Positions 9,214 through 18,209 are shown, counted from the stretch's first letter. The stretch: DNA of 64,000 bases from Citrifermentans bremense (GCF_014218275.1 NZ_AP023213.1:2272001-2336000); one strand, 5' to 3'. Notes: a model not told the origin generated them from the letters alone. Translations and numbers: made by a program.

Positions 9214-9579
9214 TCATCTCACTTCATCATGATTTCGAAAAACGTATTCAGAGGTAACATCCCTATATTTGATATTTCGGGTAGACATCAAGCGGGACCA
9301 AACCCAATTGCCATCAGGATCTTGCCCCGCTGGCCCTACAATCTGATAAACCCGTCCTGATTCTGTGATGGCCCGACCTGTCACAGAATCAAAACGACGG
9401 ATGGGGGTGCTCACTCGACCTTCCTGGTCATCGAGATTAAAGCCGACGAAATAACGTTCGCCGGTTTCCACCTCAAACACAGCCCAACTAGCTAATCTAA
9501 TGATAGGCTGAACAGAAACAGCTGGTACCGTCCATACACCTTCAGGAGTTGCACCAACACCAGAGGTATTATCTTTCAT
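9214..9579 (-). CDS. Small hypothetical protein, paralogue of the protein at 8521-8823
   Basis: A 121-residue protein beginning MKDNTSGVGATPEGVWTVPA, with a strong GGAGGAG site just upstream of the ATG at 9579. Its central part (RLASWAVFEVETGERYFVGF and VYQIVGPAGQDPDGNWVW) resembles the 8521-8823 protein. I do not recognise the family and see no signal peptide or transmembrane segment. It ends in an acidic/polar tail with TSEYVFRNHDEVR. It lies 21 bases downstream of the ArsR-type regulator gene on the same strand, so the two are probably co-transcribed and the regulator may control it. Confidence 0.65.
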   Translation of the reverse strand: MKDNTSGVGATPEGVWTVPAVSVQPIIRLASWAVFEVETGERYFVGFNLDDQEGRVSTPIRRFDSVTGRAITESGRVYQIVGPAGQDPDGNWVWSRLMSTRNIKYRDVTSEYVFRNHDEVR

Positions 9580-9600
9580 GTATGCTCCTCCTTGAAATAG

Positions 9601-9936
9601 CTAAACTGAAGGTTTCTTTATTTGCCTAAAAAGGGGTAGATGGTGGTAGGCATTGATTTCATGTGCAACTATTTTTTGCGTTAAATCTATGATATCAAGA
9701 ACTTCAGGGTATCTGATTCGAAAGAAAATAAAAGGGCCATCTCGGCGAGATGATAAAATGCCAGCCATTGACAAGGCGGTGAGATGACGAGAGGTATTGG
9801 ATTGTTTTTCGGAAATTTTGGTTTCGATTTCAGTCTGAGATAGCTCACCATCCCTTAGCGCGGCGATGATTTTTAACCGATTCGGCTGAGCAAAACCCTT
9901 TAAAATTGCAGCACAGAAATCGTAAATATCGTCCAT
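9601..9936 (-). CDS. ArsR-type winged-helix transcriptional regulator
   Basis: A 111-residue winged helix protein: FAQPNRLKIIAALRDGELSQTEIE, then the recognition helix SEKQSNTSRHLTALSMAGIL, then a beta wing SSRRDGPFIFFRIRYPEV. This is the ArsR/SmtB arrangement. The metal-binding CxC of ArsR and the C-terminal His/Asp site of SmtB are absent (one Cys at residue 8), so it may respond to something other than metal or be redox-insensitive. GGGAGT precedes the ATG. It is upstream of the 9214-9579 gene by 21 bases and downstream of the transposition genes. Function as a DNA-binding repressor is family knowledge; the ligand is unknown. Confidence 0.85.
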   Translation of the reverse strand: MDDIYDFCAAILKGFAQPNRLKIIAALRDGELSQTEIETKISEKQSNTSRHLTALSMAGILSSRRDGPFIFFRIRYPEVLDIIDLTQKIVAHEINAYHHLPLFRQIKKPSV

Positions 9937-10059
9937 GACCTACTCCCGATCGCCCCTAGCAGTTTTTGGGGTCGAAAAGATTGGACCGCAGATAAATTCT
10001 TTTTCCATGTCTGATACCCCTTACTTGGATAACAGGCATAGAACTATTAACACCCGCAG

Positions 10060-11484
10060 TCATGGGTCCCGTTGACACTTATACCTAACAATTTGCTGAT
10101 CGGGCTTTGTCCAGCAATGAAACACAGGCCAACCCGCCGTGGCTTGTTCAAACGCCCAAGTATATGAAAGACTAGGGCAAAACTCGTCTTCTTCCACACG
10201 GTTAACCACTAAATGCATCGCCTGCTCAAGGCCAGAAAGGACTTCAAGCCCGTAAACCCATACAGCTACCCATTGAGCAAGTTGAGGATTTTCAATTTCA
10301 TAAAAAGCCTGGAATAACTCTCTCCAGTACTCCTGAGGGTTCTTCAGCTTAACCAGCCAGTATTCTCTCCAAAGCACATAAGCCTTAGCCCATTCGCACC
10401 CTCTGCAACTCTCAATAATGCGGTAGGTGTTGCCAGCGAATCCATGAAGCAGACAACTAACGTTCCGCAGCTTTCTAAGTTTCTTGAAGGCGTATCTGCG
10501 AATAGAATTGAAAATAGGTCTCAAACATTTTGAGGAATCATACTCGCAGCCCCCCCTCTTCCCGGTACAGGCCCAACTGCTATTACAAACCTTGTCACCG
10601 ACGCAGACCCTATTACATTCATATATTTTCCGAGCCAATCCGCCCTTACCAGAAACAGATAACCCATACCGAACTTTCGCATGATTCATATCAGGAAAGC
10701 TCAGGCTGCTCAGGTATGATGGGACTTCATGCACGTTGAGGTTGCCCCAGGCGTGATACATTTCTGGAACTGAAAAATTTCCAAGACTACCTTTATGAAT
10801 CAGGGTTGTTTGCCAGACCTCGAAGGCAGGCCTTAAGACATTGCACCTTTTTAAATCAACCAGCCAAGCAAATATCTCACTAAACTCCTGTAAGATGTTC
10901 GAAGGTAATCTCAAAATCCTTTCTTTTTGGATTCCACCTACTTGGTAAAATCGGTTCCAAAATTTTATATGACAATTGCAGCAACCGTAAGCCACCTTTT
11001 GCTGGTCGTTTAGGTCATATTTGATTGGGAGATTACAGCTATAACAAACCTCCATCAGTTCCGAGTTGTGAACAGGACACCTTGAAAAAAGATACATTTG
11101 GGAAAAGACACTATGATAGCCAATTTGAAGACATTCTGGGCAGTACCTCAAAATATATGCGGACGTCAATGTAGAGATCTCTGATTTCCGCAACATTGAT
11201 TCAATGCTGTGTGAAGCCATGTCATCTTCTGCGATCCGCGTGAGGAAAGAAATTATTTTGGAACGATAGGTGGTTTCATTGTTCAAGTTCCAACGCGTCA
11301 TTCCTGCAAACTTGGGTTCGGAACTATCTTTAGAAGGAGATGTATCTTCGTAAAAGTATTGTTTGACCTTATGAATTGGGATGTGGTTTATCTCTGCGAA
11401 TTTATTTAAAATACTCCACCTCGATTCAAATGGCGCTACCAATCGCCGTAAGTCTGTGAACCCTAGTGGCCTTGATGTTTCCAC
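10060..11484 (-). CDS. tniQ: TniQ/TnsD family target-selection protein
   Basis: A 474-residue protein of the TniQ family. TniQ/TnsD proteins bind the target site and recruit TnsC. It shows the family zinc-finger pattern: CPECLQIGYH, then FSRCPVHNSELMEVCYSC and YGCCNCHIKFW. A second Cys-rich segment lies at about residues 290-330. The length is close to TnsD of Tn7 (508 residues) and longer than the compact TniQ of CRISPR-associated transposons, which favours sequence-specific attachment-site targeting. It begins 38 bases after tnsC. The ORF is AT-rich and shows no frameshift. Family assignment rests on the Cys pattern and gene context; the target site is unknown. Confidence 0.82.
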   Translation of the reverse strand: METSRPLGFTDLRRLVAPFESRWSILNKFAEINHIPIHKVKQYFYEDTSPSKDSSEPKFAGMTRWNLNNETTYRSKIISFLTRIAEDDMASHSIESMLRKSEISTLTSAYILRYCPECLQIGYHSVFSQMYLFSRCPVHNSELMEVCYSCNLPIKYDLNDQQKVAYGCCNCHIKFWNRFYQVGGIQKERILRLPSNILQEFSEIFAWLVDLKRCNVLRPAFEVWQTTLIHKGSLGNFSVPEMYHAWGNLNVHEVPSYLSSLSFPDMNHAKVRYGLSVSGKGGLARKIYECNRVCVGDKVCNSSWACTGKRGGCEYDSSKCLRPIFNSIRRYAFKKLRKLRNVSCLLHGFAGNTYRIIESCRGCEWAKAYVLWREYWLVKLKNPQEYWRELFQAFYEIENPQLAQWVAVWVYGLEVLSGLEQAMHLVVNRVEEDEFCPSLSYTWAFEQATAGWPVFHCWTKPDQQIVRYKCQRDP

Positions 11485-11522
11485 ACCCTAACCCCTCGAA
11501 AGTGTTTTCAGGTAACATCCAC

Positions 11523-12443
11523 CTATTGCCCCACTCCCACTGATATAAAAGCTTCTTCCCAATGGTCTCTTGCGAGCATTGGATCCATTACGGACAGGTT
11601 GCTGAATTTCCTTAGTACATATTGAACAGCAGGCACAAAATCAGACATAGATATTTCTTTCACTTCATTGTGATTTACTAAACAAAATGCAGTCCATAAA
11701 TTGTTTGCTTCCGAACTTAAACGCCATCCATGGTCAAATGCGGTTGTAAAGAAATAACGTGTAAAAATACAACCATGATCAGAGGTAATATCGTAACAAT
11801 TAAGCGCGACTCTAACCTCGTCCTCTGAGAGCACCCCCCTAAATTGATAGGCTTCATTCATAAATCTTCCGGTTATTTCTGGGTTGTTTCCTTTAAAATC
11901 CTTGTATTTTTTATACAGATCATTATCTCCGACCAACATCACCATTGGAGCTACATGCCTCAAAACAATGGAGTTGGACATGCCACGAAGATAGGTGTAC
12001 TCTTTATTAGAAATCCATTGTGCCTCATCTATAAAAAGGATTATTCGCCTACAAGAATCTCTAAATGCTTCCTCAGTAATAAAATCTACAATAGTATCAA
12101 ATTTTACACCAGCGTTGCCATAATCAGCACGAGCATGGTTGAAAGATGTAAGAATGTTTCGATAAAATTCCTTTTCTGTTTCTACTTGGTGTGTCAACAT
12201 GCTATGTTTCAGCGTTGCGACAGACTGAAATTCGCGATTCATAAGTGAGATCAAGGCATCAATAGCATTGCTTTTTCCAATCCGCGCGCGGCCATATATG
12301 ATACACCCAGATCGCTGGGCGTTCATCCACCTACACAAAGAGGTGTAAAGTCGGTCTATAGCAGCAGTAATAATTACAAAATCCTCTCGTCTTAATGCGG
12401 GATGGATTCCGTCAGCGTACTCGGGCCTCTCCGCCGTATTCAT
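11523..12443 (-). CDS. tnsC: TnsC/TniB-like AAA+ ATPase
   Basis: A 306-residue AAA+ ATPase that would communicate between target selector and transposase. The Walker A is IIYGRARIGKS at about residues 48-58, and Walker B is IILFIDEAQW; sensor-1 is likely MLVGDND. Such YGxxRxGKT/S plus FIDEAQ motifs are typical of TnsC and TniB. It overlaps the tnsB stop by 4 bases (ATGA). It is shorter than Tn7 TnsC (555 residues), closer to TniB-like ATPases. It appears intact. Confidence 0.87.
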   Translation of the reverse strand: MNTAERPEYADGIHPALRREDFVIITAAIDRLYTSLCRWMNAQRSGCIIYGRARIGKSNAIDALISLMNREFQSVATLKHSMLTHQVETEKEFYRNILTSFNHARADYGNAGVKFDTIVDFITEEAFRDSCRRIILFIDEAQWISNKEYTYLRGMSNSIVLRHVAPMVMLVGDNDLYKKYKDFKGNNPEITGRFMNEAYQFRGVLSEDEVRVALNCYDITSDHGCIFTRYFFTTAFDHGWRLSSEANNLWTAFCLVNHNEVKEISMSDFVPAVQYVLRKFSNLSVMDPMLARDHWEEAFISVGVGQ

Positions 12444-14362
12444 TCAGACTCCTCCACCTTTCGCAGGAACCCCTCATGCTCTACTGTTATAGGCAGTTGT
12501 TCCCCAGTTTTTTCTTTTACAGGCACCAATTCGGCCTCTTCAATTACTTGATATTCACGTATTACAACTTTTCCTTCCTGTTCAATAGCAAGAGCTGTTC
12601 GTGCAGCCCGCTTTGGAATTTTGCGACCTTTTAGTTCCATGTTCATTCTTAAACCGGGACGGGCATCGTTCGCAATAGCTTGGTCGTGAACCAGAAGCCC
12701 CTTTTTTTTCAATAACAACTGCCTGATCTCATAAGACATGGGCGAAAATCCCCAGCTGCTCCTATCTACGATAGTCCCTAAAGATTTTCCTTTCTCCTCA
12801 TAAGCTTCTGCAGATCGACTGTCTGAAGATACAGAACAAACTATCTTTTCACCTATCAAGTCCCATCTCTCTTTTAAAATTGTGCTGGTATACCGGCCGG
12901 AGAGGAATTGTACATAGGGAACAGTTCCAGTCTTTCGTGAACCACGAACCGTCGGAAAGAAGGTAACGCCCATGTCTCGAACAAAATCCAATTTATTCGA
13001 TGGAATTCTCGTGATAATATTGTCTTTATTATTTAGGTAGTTTCTGACAATTTGCAAAGGGGATTCAAAATAGTTACGCTGACGCCCCCTCCTGTTGTGC
13101 CACTGGACAGCGGCTTCGAGACAGTAAAGTAATTCTTCATAGGTCAGCTTATACCTTCTTACATCCTTCTCAGCGGTTTCACGCCTAGGATCATTAGGCC
13201 CAGTCCCCAAAGTTCCAGGCAACTGCCTAAAGCCGCAAGCCTCTAAGGTTTGAAAAAGCCGCTCGATGATCCCTCTCAATTCAGGAAAGGCCACTCTGCC
13301 ATAGTTGGTCCGAATCCCCAGTTCCTTCAAATTGTGCCGGACACCAACGGCCAGATGCACGTTATCATTATCTACGCGTAGTTCTTCTATCGAAATGTTT
13401 TGTAATTCCGGCAGCATCCTAATATTAGGTTCAGGAATCAGGTCTTCTTTTATGCCTTCTGGTTTCAGTATCTCTCTGGACGACGGCCTGATGCCATCCT
13501 TCAGACACCTAGAGATATCCAAGCTGTTACAGTGCTCATGGACTGAAGTGGTGTATCCAAGAACATAGGTACTATTTTCGTCAACAATCGGCATAAACAT
13601 GAACCGTTCAAGAACCACTTCTGCTGTTTTCCCGTACGAGTCCACATAATAGAAACAAAAGCTTGCGTCTACAGAGTGTTCATCAAGTGAACACTGCTTA
13701 AAAGGTTTAGTAGCCATCAAATATTTGCTGCCCATCCCAGAGGAAAGCATGTGCCTTTTAGCATCGCGGGATGAATGTTCAGAAGTTCCAGCCTTAGTAT
13801 TACGCAGTTCATCTATGTAAGCGTACAGACTGCGTTTTGCGCAGTAGGTGGTATTAAATGGGTATTGTGAATGAGTAATTCTCTCTTCGGTGCAAAGTTT
13901 GATAAAAAAGTCATAATAGCCTTCTTTGCTAATTTTGTTATTGCTCAATCTGCTGTCTTTCCGGTTATAAAAAGCTGACTCTAATTGATATTGAATCCGT
14001 GGGTAGTTCGTTAATAATTGTTTGAAAGATCCTGCACCGACACTGTCTGAATTCGTTCTTGTGTATTCCTTTCTGTCTGTATTGACCAATGCCTCAAAAC
14101 CCTTGATTTTTCCATCTTCGTCATATTCAAGACACTTGTGTAGTAATTCCGCGGCATAACTGCGACTGAAGCCAGTCTCGGTTTTTATATCAGCTGCACT
14201 TCCCTGCTTAGCATACAGTTCCACAGCAAGACGCTTGTTCTCATATATAGTTTTTTCTTCCTTTGGGTAGTCGTGTGGTAGTTTGAAAGTAGGCCAACTG
14301 CCTGTATCAAGATCCTCAGGGTTCATAAGCCGCCTATCTATTTTTCTTTCTCTCATTGCCAT
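12440..14362 (-). CDS. tnsB: TnsB-like DDE transposase (Mu/rve family)
   Basis: A 640-residue transposase with an N-terminal helix-turn-helix region (AADIKTETGFSRSYAAELLH), a retroviral-integrase-type catalytic core and a C-terminal Mu-type beta-barrel region. Candidate DDE residues are Asp in QCSLDEHSVDASF, Asp in RVDNDNVHLAVG and Glu in RGIIERLFQTLEA, with spacing typical of the rve family. It joins the 3' ends of the element to target DNA. It overlaps tnsA by 10 bases and tnsC by 4, so the three are translationally coupled. The length matches Tn7 TnsB (702) and TniA (about 560) relatives. No frameshift or stop is seen. Confidence 0.88.
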   Translation of the reverse strand: MAMRERKIDRRLMNPEDLDTGSWPTFKLPHDYPKEEKTIYENKRLAVELYAKQGSAADIKTETGFSRSYAAELLHKCLEYDEDGKIKGFEALVNTDRKEYTRTNSDSVGAGSFKQLLTNYPRIQYQLESAFYNRKDSRLSNNKISKEGYYDFFIKLCTEERITHSQYPFNTTYCAKRSLYAYIDELRNTKAGTSEHSSRDAKRHMLSSGMGSKYLMATKPFKQCSLDEHSVDASFCFYYVDSYGKTAEVVLERFMFMPIVDENSTYVLGYTTSVHEHCNSLDISRCLKDGIRPSSREILKPEGIKEDLIPEPNIRMLPELQNISIEELRVDNDNVHLAVGVRHNLKELGIRTNYGRVAFPELRGIIERLFQTLEACGFRQLPGTLGTGPNDPRRETAEKDVRRYKLTYEELLYCLEAAVQWHNRRGRQRNYFESPLQIVRNYLNNKDNIITRIPSNKLDFVRDMGVTFFPTVRGSRKTGTVPYVQFLSGRYTSTILKERWDLIGEKIVCSVSSDSRSAEAYEEKGKSLGTIVDRSSWGFSPMSYEIRQLLLKKKGLLVHDQAIANDARPGLRMNMELKGRKIPKRAARTALAIEQEGKVVIREYQVIEEAELVPVKEKTGEQLPITVEHEGFLRKVEESE

Positions 14363-15075
14363 TTCTGAGTTAACCTCACCCGGCTAGACCACGTCATCCT
14401 TTGATTTTCTTCTAAAAGTTCAGCTAGTTTCAAATGAAGAAGATGGGCCATTACAAACTCAGAATCTTCACCACACTCAGAGGTGACATCTCGAATGCTA
14501 CCCTCTTTGTCAAGCAACAAAGCAGCAGATATTTTAGCCATTTTAGAAGTGTAGTCCATATTACGAGTTAATGAGTATTGATGAATGATTGTGCCCCAGT
14601 TTTCGATTAGAAATGGTTTCACATCGATATCTTCTTCAGTCCGTATCACATGCGTTACATTTCTCTTAAGACACCATTGTTTTTGTATATCTATTTGTCG
14701 CCTCAACTCTGGGTCGGAATTTATATTGTCCATGTCTTCCTTTTTTTTAACCTCCTGAAATTCCTCAGAGCCATCTGTTTTTAATATATAAAAGTCTACT
14801 AGTGATTTTCCGTCGACGCCTTGGTACGTACCAGTCATCCAAAGAGGTTGGGGGCAGAACCCTGCCACATTCTGGTCCGACTCAATCAGTATCCAGTTCC
14901 GACACTCGAGTGGGCCATAGAGCGTCAGATCTTTAGACAACAGAGGACTGAATACCTCCCACCTGTCGGACCACATCATCCGCCCTGGCAAAGGTTTTTC
15001 AGGGATTCTGTATTTAATAGCTAAGTTTTTCCGCTCGTAGATGACATCCTGAATAAAATCGCTGACAGAGTTCAT
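14353..15075 (-). CDS. tnsA: TnsA-like endonuclease
   Basis: A 240-residue protein with a TnsA-type PD-(D/E)XK nuclease core: an acidic residue in GPLECRNWILIE, Asp in SLVDFYILK and the E-V-K of EFQEVKKKED. TnsA cuts the 5' strands so that the element moves by cut-and-paste. A C-terminal helical domain follows, as in Tn7 TnsA (273 residues), where it contacts TnsC. A GTG start at 15090 is possible, but a GGAGGG site lies directly before the ATG at 15075, so that is chosen. It is the first gene of the operon and should be nearest to the transposon right end. Confidence 0.83.
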   Translation of the reverse strand: MNSVSDFIQDVIYERKNLAIKYRIPEKPLPGRMMWSDRWEVFSPLLSKDLTLYGPLECRNWILIESDQNVAGFCPQPLWMTGTYQGVDGKSLVDFYILKTDGSEEFQEVKKKEDMDNINSDPELRRQIDIQKQWCLKRNVTHVIRTEEDIDVKPFLIENWGTIIHQYSLTRNMDYTSKMAKISAALLLDKEGSIRDVTSECGEDSEFVMAHLLHLKLAELLEENQRMTWSSRVRLTQKWQ

Positions 15076-15236
15076 GCCCCCCCTCCACACGTCATTGCCT
15101 ACCCCACCAAACCATGGTCAATTGGGGCAACGGAATCCACTTCCTTGCAATACGCCAATTGAATATTTTAATTATAAAAGCTGATTGTACGGCCTTACTC
15201 TCAGAAATATCTCTTTTTTACTGGATGTCAAGGCAG

Positions 15237-15266
15237 CCGCAGCAAAAAAATTACTTTTTGCTGCGG
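15237..15266. repeat. Perfect 12-bp stem hairpin
   Basis: CCGCAGCAAAAA and TTTTTGCTGCGG are exact complements separated by six bases. No T-tract follows on either strand, so a simple terminator is unlikely. It may be an operator or part of a transposon end. Confidence 0.6.
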
Positions 15267-15267
15267 G

Positions 15268-15318
15268 TTCTACTGGTTTAAATCTACATTCGCAGCTACC
15301 ATTTATTTACCAGTAGAA
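15268..15318. repeat. 10-bp inverted repeat spanning 51 bases
   Basis: TTCTACTGGT at 15268-15277 is complementary to ACCAGTAGAA at 15309-15318. It begins one base after the 15237-15266 hairpin. The function is unknown; it may be a protein-binding pair at the element end. Confidence 0.5.
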
Positions 15319-15438
15319 AATTAGTCATGACGAATAAATATTATTTACAATGAATGTCGACCGTGATGTTTTTAGTTTATTACTTAATATGCTTTTTTAT
15401 CAGTCGTTGTTTTCATTTTAACAGCCATCTATCTTATT

Positions 15439-15461
15439 AAATGATAAATTCCTTATCATTT
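15439..15461. promoter_or_regulatory. 9-bp inverted repeat upstream of the protease operon
   Basis: AAATGATAA and TTATCATTT are perfect complements around a 5-base centre. It lies about 230 bases upstream of the protease gene and may be an operator. The regulator is unknown. Confidence 0.4.
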
Positions 15462-15686
15462 GATTAGGATGGTGGCTCAGGTACATCGGAAGGGATACGC
15501 GCAACATGGTAAAGATTTTCTTAAAAACCAGTATAGACACCCCCTGCTGAAACCGTTATTATGCGATGTCCACAACAGCCTCACCTATATCGACAGATGT
15601 GTTTGAAGCTGCAGCTCTCACATCTATATCCGCAACAAGTTAATTCAACTTAGCAGATCAACCTTTACCCGGAGGCTCCGTACCGA

Positions 15687-16460
15687 ATGCACGCTACCGA
15701 TCCAGAAGAGGCACTGGTTCCATTATTCGTTAAAGCCAAGGATTTAAAAGGTTTCGAACAAGTGGGTACAGGCATTTTCGTAGATTTCCAATCTCAACCT
15801 TTCCTATTTACAGCTGCCCATGTGGCAGACTTTCTCGACTCTCGTGAGCTTTTCATGCCAGCTGACGGTGAAATGCAAGCAATTGATGGCTATGTTGGTT
15901 ACATCGATTTGCTACCTGGAATGAACCGTTCAGAAGACAACGTCGATATCGCCTACTACCGCTTAAGCACTGACTTTGCTAGACGCGTGTGCGCCAATTT
16001 TTACCCGTTACCTCAAGAACGTTGTATGCTGATTCAATCAGCGTTGGATCTAAGGGTTTGTTCTGTTTATGGGTATCCGGTAAGCAAAGCAAAAAGGATG
16101 GGAGGGAAATACTATTCTGAGACGGCGACGTTTACCGGTATAGTCGCAAGTAAAGATACTTATAACACCTTGGGACTATCGCCAGATTCGAGCATAATTA
16201 TTCATTTTGATAAAAAGCGCGCAGTATCGCCAGATGATGGGAAAAAAATAAATCCGGTCAGCCCTAGAGGGATGAGTGGTGGCGGCATTTTTTCGTGGCC
16301 TGCTGGATCTGAGCTTTCTCGCAATTGGTCACTGCCTCAGTTAGTTGGGATATTCCATACCTACAAAAGGACAGAAGGCCTCTTGATTGGGACACATCTC
16401 CTGCCAGTCGTTGCGGCAACTCATCTCGGAAAAATGAAAAATTTTGGTGGTGTTATATAG
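15687..16460 (+). CDS. Trypsin-like serine protease (putative defence effector or sensor)
   Basis: A 257-residue chymotrypsin-fold protease without signal peptide, so cytosolic. The catalytic triad is readable: His45 in FTAAHVADFL, Asp87 in NVDIAYYRL and Ser197 in SPRGMSGGGIF. Few extra domains fit in this length, so it is essentially a bare protease domain. A GGAGG site precedes the ATG. It is the first gene of an operon with a helical-repeat protein (start 30 bases downstream) and a PD-(D/E)XK protein. Cytosolic trypsin-like proteases are known in bacterial conflict systems, where they are activated by a sensor and cleave a partner. That role here is inferred from context, not from homology to a named system. 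Confidence 0.85.
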   Translation: MHATDPEEALVPLFVKAKDLKGFEQVGTGIFVDFQSQPFLFTAAHVADFLDSRELFMPADGEMQAIDGYVGYIDLLPGMNRSEDNVDIAYYRLSTDFARRVCANFYPLPQERCMLIQSALDLRVCSVYGYPVSKAKRMGGKYYSETATFTGIVASKDTYNTLGLSPDSSIIIHFDKKRAVSPDDGKKINPVSPRGMSGGGIFSWPAGSELSRNWSLPQLVGIFHTYKRTEGLLIGTHLLPVVAATHLGKMKNFGGVI

Positions 16461-16490
16461 ATATGGCTCGGAGAGCTTGAGGGAGTGAAG

Positions 16491-18209
16491 ATGATTGACA
16501 TACCCACAACTGAAGAGTTGGTTGCTTTTGCCGAGCAAGGAACTTTTGTGAGCAAAATGGCCCGGCGCTTTGGGCTCCGAAATCCTGCTCAAATCAAGCA
16601 GATTACATTGCAATGCGCTGACTTACATAACAGAGGCACCGTTGACCTTTTCGAAATAGTCGAGAGCTCCTCCTTTCAAAACTTGAGTGACTCGGATTTC
16701 TTTACGGCAATGCATTTGCTTTGCGATATTCTGCGAGAGCTGGAAGCAACGCCGGCACAGGTGATGAAGTGCACCGAAGCTTTGGTTGCTCGTGGAGGTA
16801 ACGATTTGATGGCCAACGAACCCAATCGCGCTTTACGCGATTGGTGCGGCAGAAAACCTGAGCGTGCCAGCGAAATCATTGCCATGGCTCGAGGCGGAGA
16901 CAGTCTCTCTAGCCGGAATTTGACTTTTGCACTGGAAGCCACCAGCGCCCTGAACACCGCTCGTGAGATAGCTCTTGCATATGACGACACTCGCCGTCTG
17001 TCTGCAATAACAGCTCTTGGGCGAATCCCGGATAACGATCCCCCCTCTCGCGCTAAGACGATTGCTGTTTTAAAAACGCTACTGGATACAGGGGGTGATG
17101 ATACTCTCCGCGCTCACATACTTCATGTTGTAGGATCTGCACTTGTTTCTAAGGTTGAGGATTATCAAACAGATGCAGTTGCGCTTGTGGGTAAATTGGT
17201 TGAGGGAGCCGGAGACGCGACCATTCATCAGGCAGCAAACATCCTATCGTCTTATGGTGATGTGCTGCAGCCTGAAGTTCTAGCCTATTTGCTGAAGGCG
17301 CTCTTACAGGTCAATACTGAGAACAAAGGAACAGTGTTGCAGCTCGACGTTGGGTTGCAAATTTTGTTGGAAGCGGGACATGACGAAGCAGCTATTTCCT
17401 ACGTGACGCAGTTATTTTCTAAAAATGAGAAGTTTCAGCTTAAAGAACTACCATCCTTCAGGAGCAGTCTGTTCGCTGGGCCTCCTGAGAGATTAAGCCG
17501 CGTTATAGTTCAATGGCTCCTTCGAGGCACACCTGGTCTCCGTGGTGGTTTGGCTGCCGCTATGCAAAGCGCGAAATTGGAAGGTGCCCCAGTGGAGCTT
17601 TTCCCACAAGACCTCAGCCTATCTAAGACGGAGCAAATTTTCATCTGCCGGAAGGCAATTGGGTGGCTCTTTTTTAAACCGATCACCGCAGCATCAATCT
17701 TGGTTTCTGTCCTAAGGGTGTGTGATGACGAAACTGCGCAGACTCTTCAAAATCTAATGAACGAGACGCTTCTCCTAAACTATGGAGGGGTTCAAAAATA
17801 CTTGTTAAGCCTCCAGCCTGATGACACGGCAAAGGATCGGGTAGATCAATGCCTTGCAAACCATGATATTTATCTTTCTGCTCTGCAGTCCGTTCCCCAG
17901 CTAAAGGAACTTGAACCATCTGAGCACCAACGCCGTATTGAGCAATTGCGGGTGATGGACGAGATGCGGGACGCTCATAAACAGGCTCGGCGCCAGTCTG
18001 TGTTCTTAAGTGTCATAAGGCGCTCGGTCCTACTATATGGCGACCATTCCATCAGCTTTATAAAGGATGGCAATGATACGCTTAGGCCGATGGAGATGGA
18101 CCTGAAGCCGCACGGAATTTCCTTTGAGGTCCCCGGTATGGAGATCGTCGACCCTGTTGGTCTCCAGTACACCCTTCGGATCTTTCGGGCAGAAAGGATG
18201 CTGTCATGA
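16491..18209 (+). CDS. Helical-repeat protein of unknown function in the protease operon
   Basis: A 572-residue, largely alpha-helical protein. Stretches such as LSAITALGRIPDNDPPSRAK, LLDTGGDDTLRAHILHVVG and QAANILSSYGDVLQPEVLA recur with a period of about 35-40 residues, as in HEAT/ARM-type solenoids. The start is ambiguous: GTG at 16485 or ATG at 16491; the ATG has a better-spaced GGGAG. No ATPase or nuclease motif was found. The C-terminal 60 residues (YGDHSISFIKDGNDTLRPME onward) look beta-rich and may be a separate small domain. It overlaps the next gene by 4 bases (ATGA). A role as adaptor or sensor between the protease and the nuclease is inferred. Confidence 0.7.
   Translation: MIDIPTTEELVAFAEQGTFVSKMARRFGLRNPAQIKQITLQCADLHNRGTVDLFEIVESSSFQNLSDSDFFTAMHLLCDILRELEATPAQVMKCTEALVARGGNDLMANEPNRALRDWCGRKPERASEIIAMARGGDSLSSRNLTFALEATSALNTAREIALAYDDTRRLSAITALGRIPDNDPPSRAKTIAVLKTLLDTGGDDTLRAHILHVVGSALVSKVEDYQTDAVALVGKLVEGAGDATIHQAANILSSYGDVLQPEVLAYLLKALLQVNTENKGTVLQLDVGLQILLEAGHDEAAISYVTQLFSKNEKFQLKELPSFRSSLFAGPPERLSRVIVQWLLRGTPGLRGGLAAAMQSAKLEGAPVELFPQDLSLSKTEQIFICRKAIGWLFFKPITAASILVSVLRVCDDETAQTLQNLMNETLLLNYGGVQKYLLSLQPDDTAKDRVDQCLANHDIYLSALQSVPQLKELEPSEHQRRIEQLRVMDEMRDAHKQARRQSVFLSVIRRSVLLYGDHSISFIKDGNDTLRPMEMDLKPHGISFEVPGMEIVDPVGLQYTLRIFRAERMLS

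Larger units (their letters stand above)
10060..15075 (-). mobile_element. Tn7-like transposition module (tnsA-tnsB-tnsC-tniQ)
   Basis: Four tightly packed minus-strand genes encode a TnsA-like endonuclease, a DDE transposase (TnsB), an AAA+ regulator (TnsC) and a Cys-rich TniQ/TnsD target selector. The region is clearly richer in A+T than its flanks. In Tn7-like elements tnsA lies next to the right end and the operon reads inward, so that end is expected in 15.08-15.68 kb and cargo to the left of 10 kb. I could not define terminal repeats or a target duplication, so only the gene block is given. No Cas gene or CRISPR array accompanies it. Confidence 0.85.
15076..15686. other. AT-rich intergenic region with several hairpins; probable transposon right end
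   Basis: About 610 bases without a gene, between tnsA and the protease operon. It holds three inverted repeats listed separately and is very AT-rich. The right end of the Tn7-like element and the promoters of both flanking operons should be in here. I saw no unambiguous TGT/ACA end with repeated TnsB sites, so no boundary is called. Confidence 0.5.

Noticed and set aside
15076-15686. Defined right end of the Tn7-like element
   Set aside because: No TGT/ACA terminus with repeated TnsB-type sites and no target duplication could be paired with a left end.
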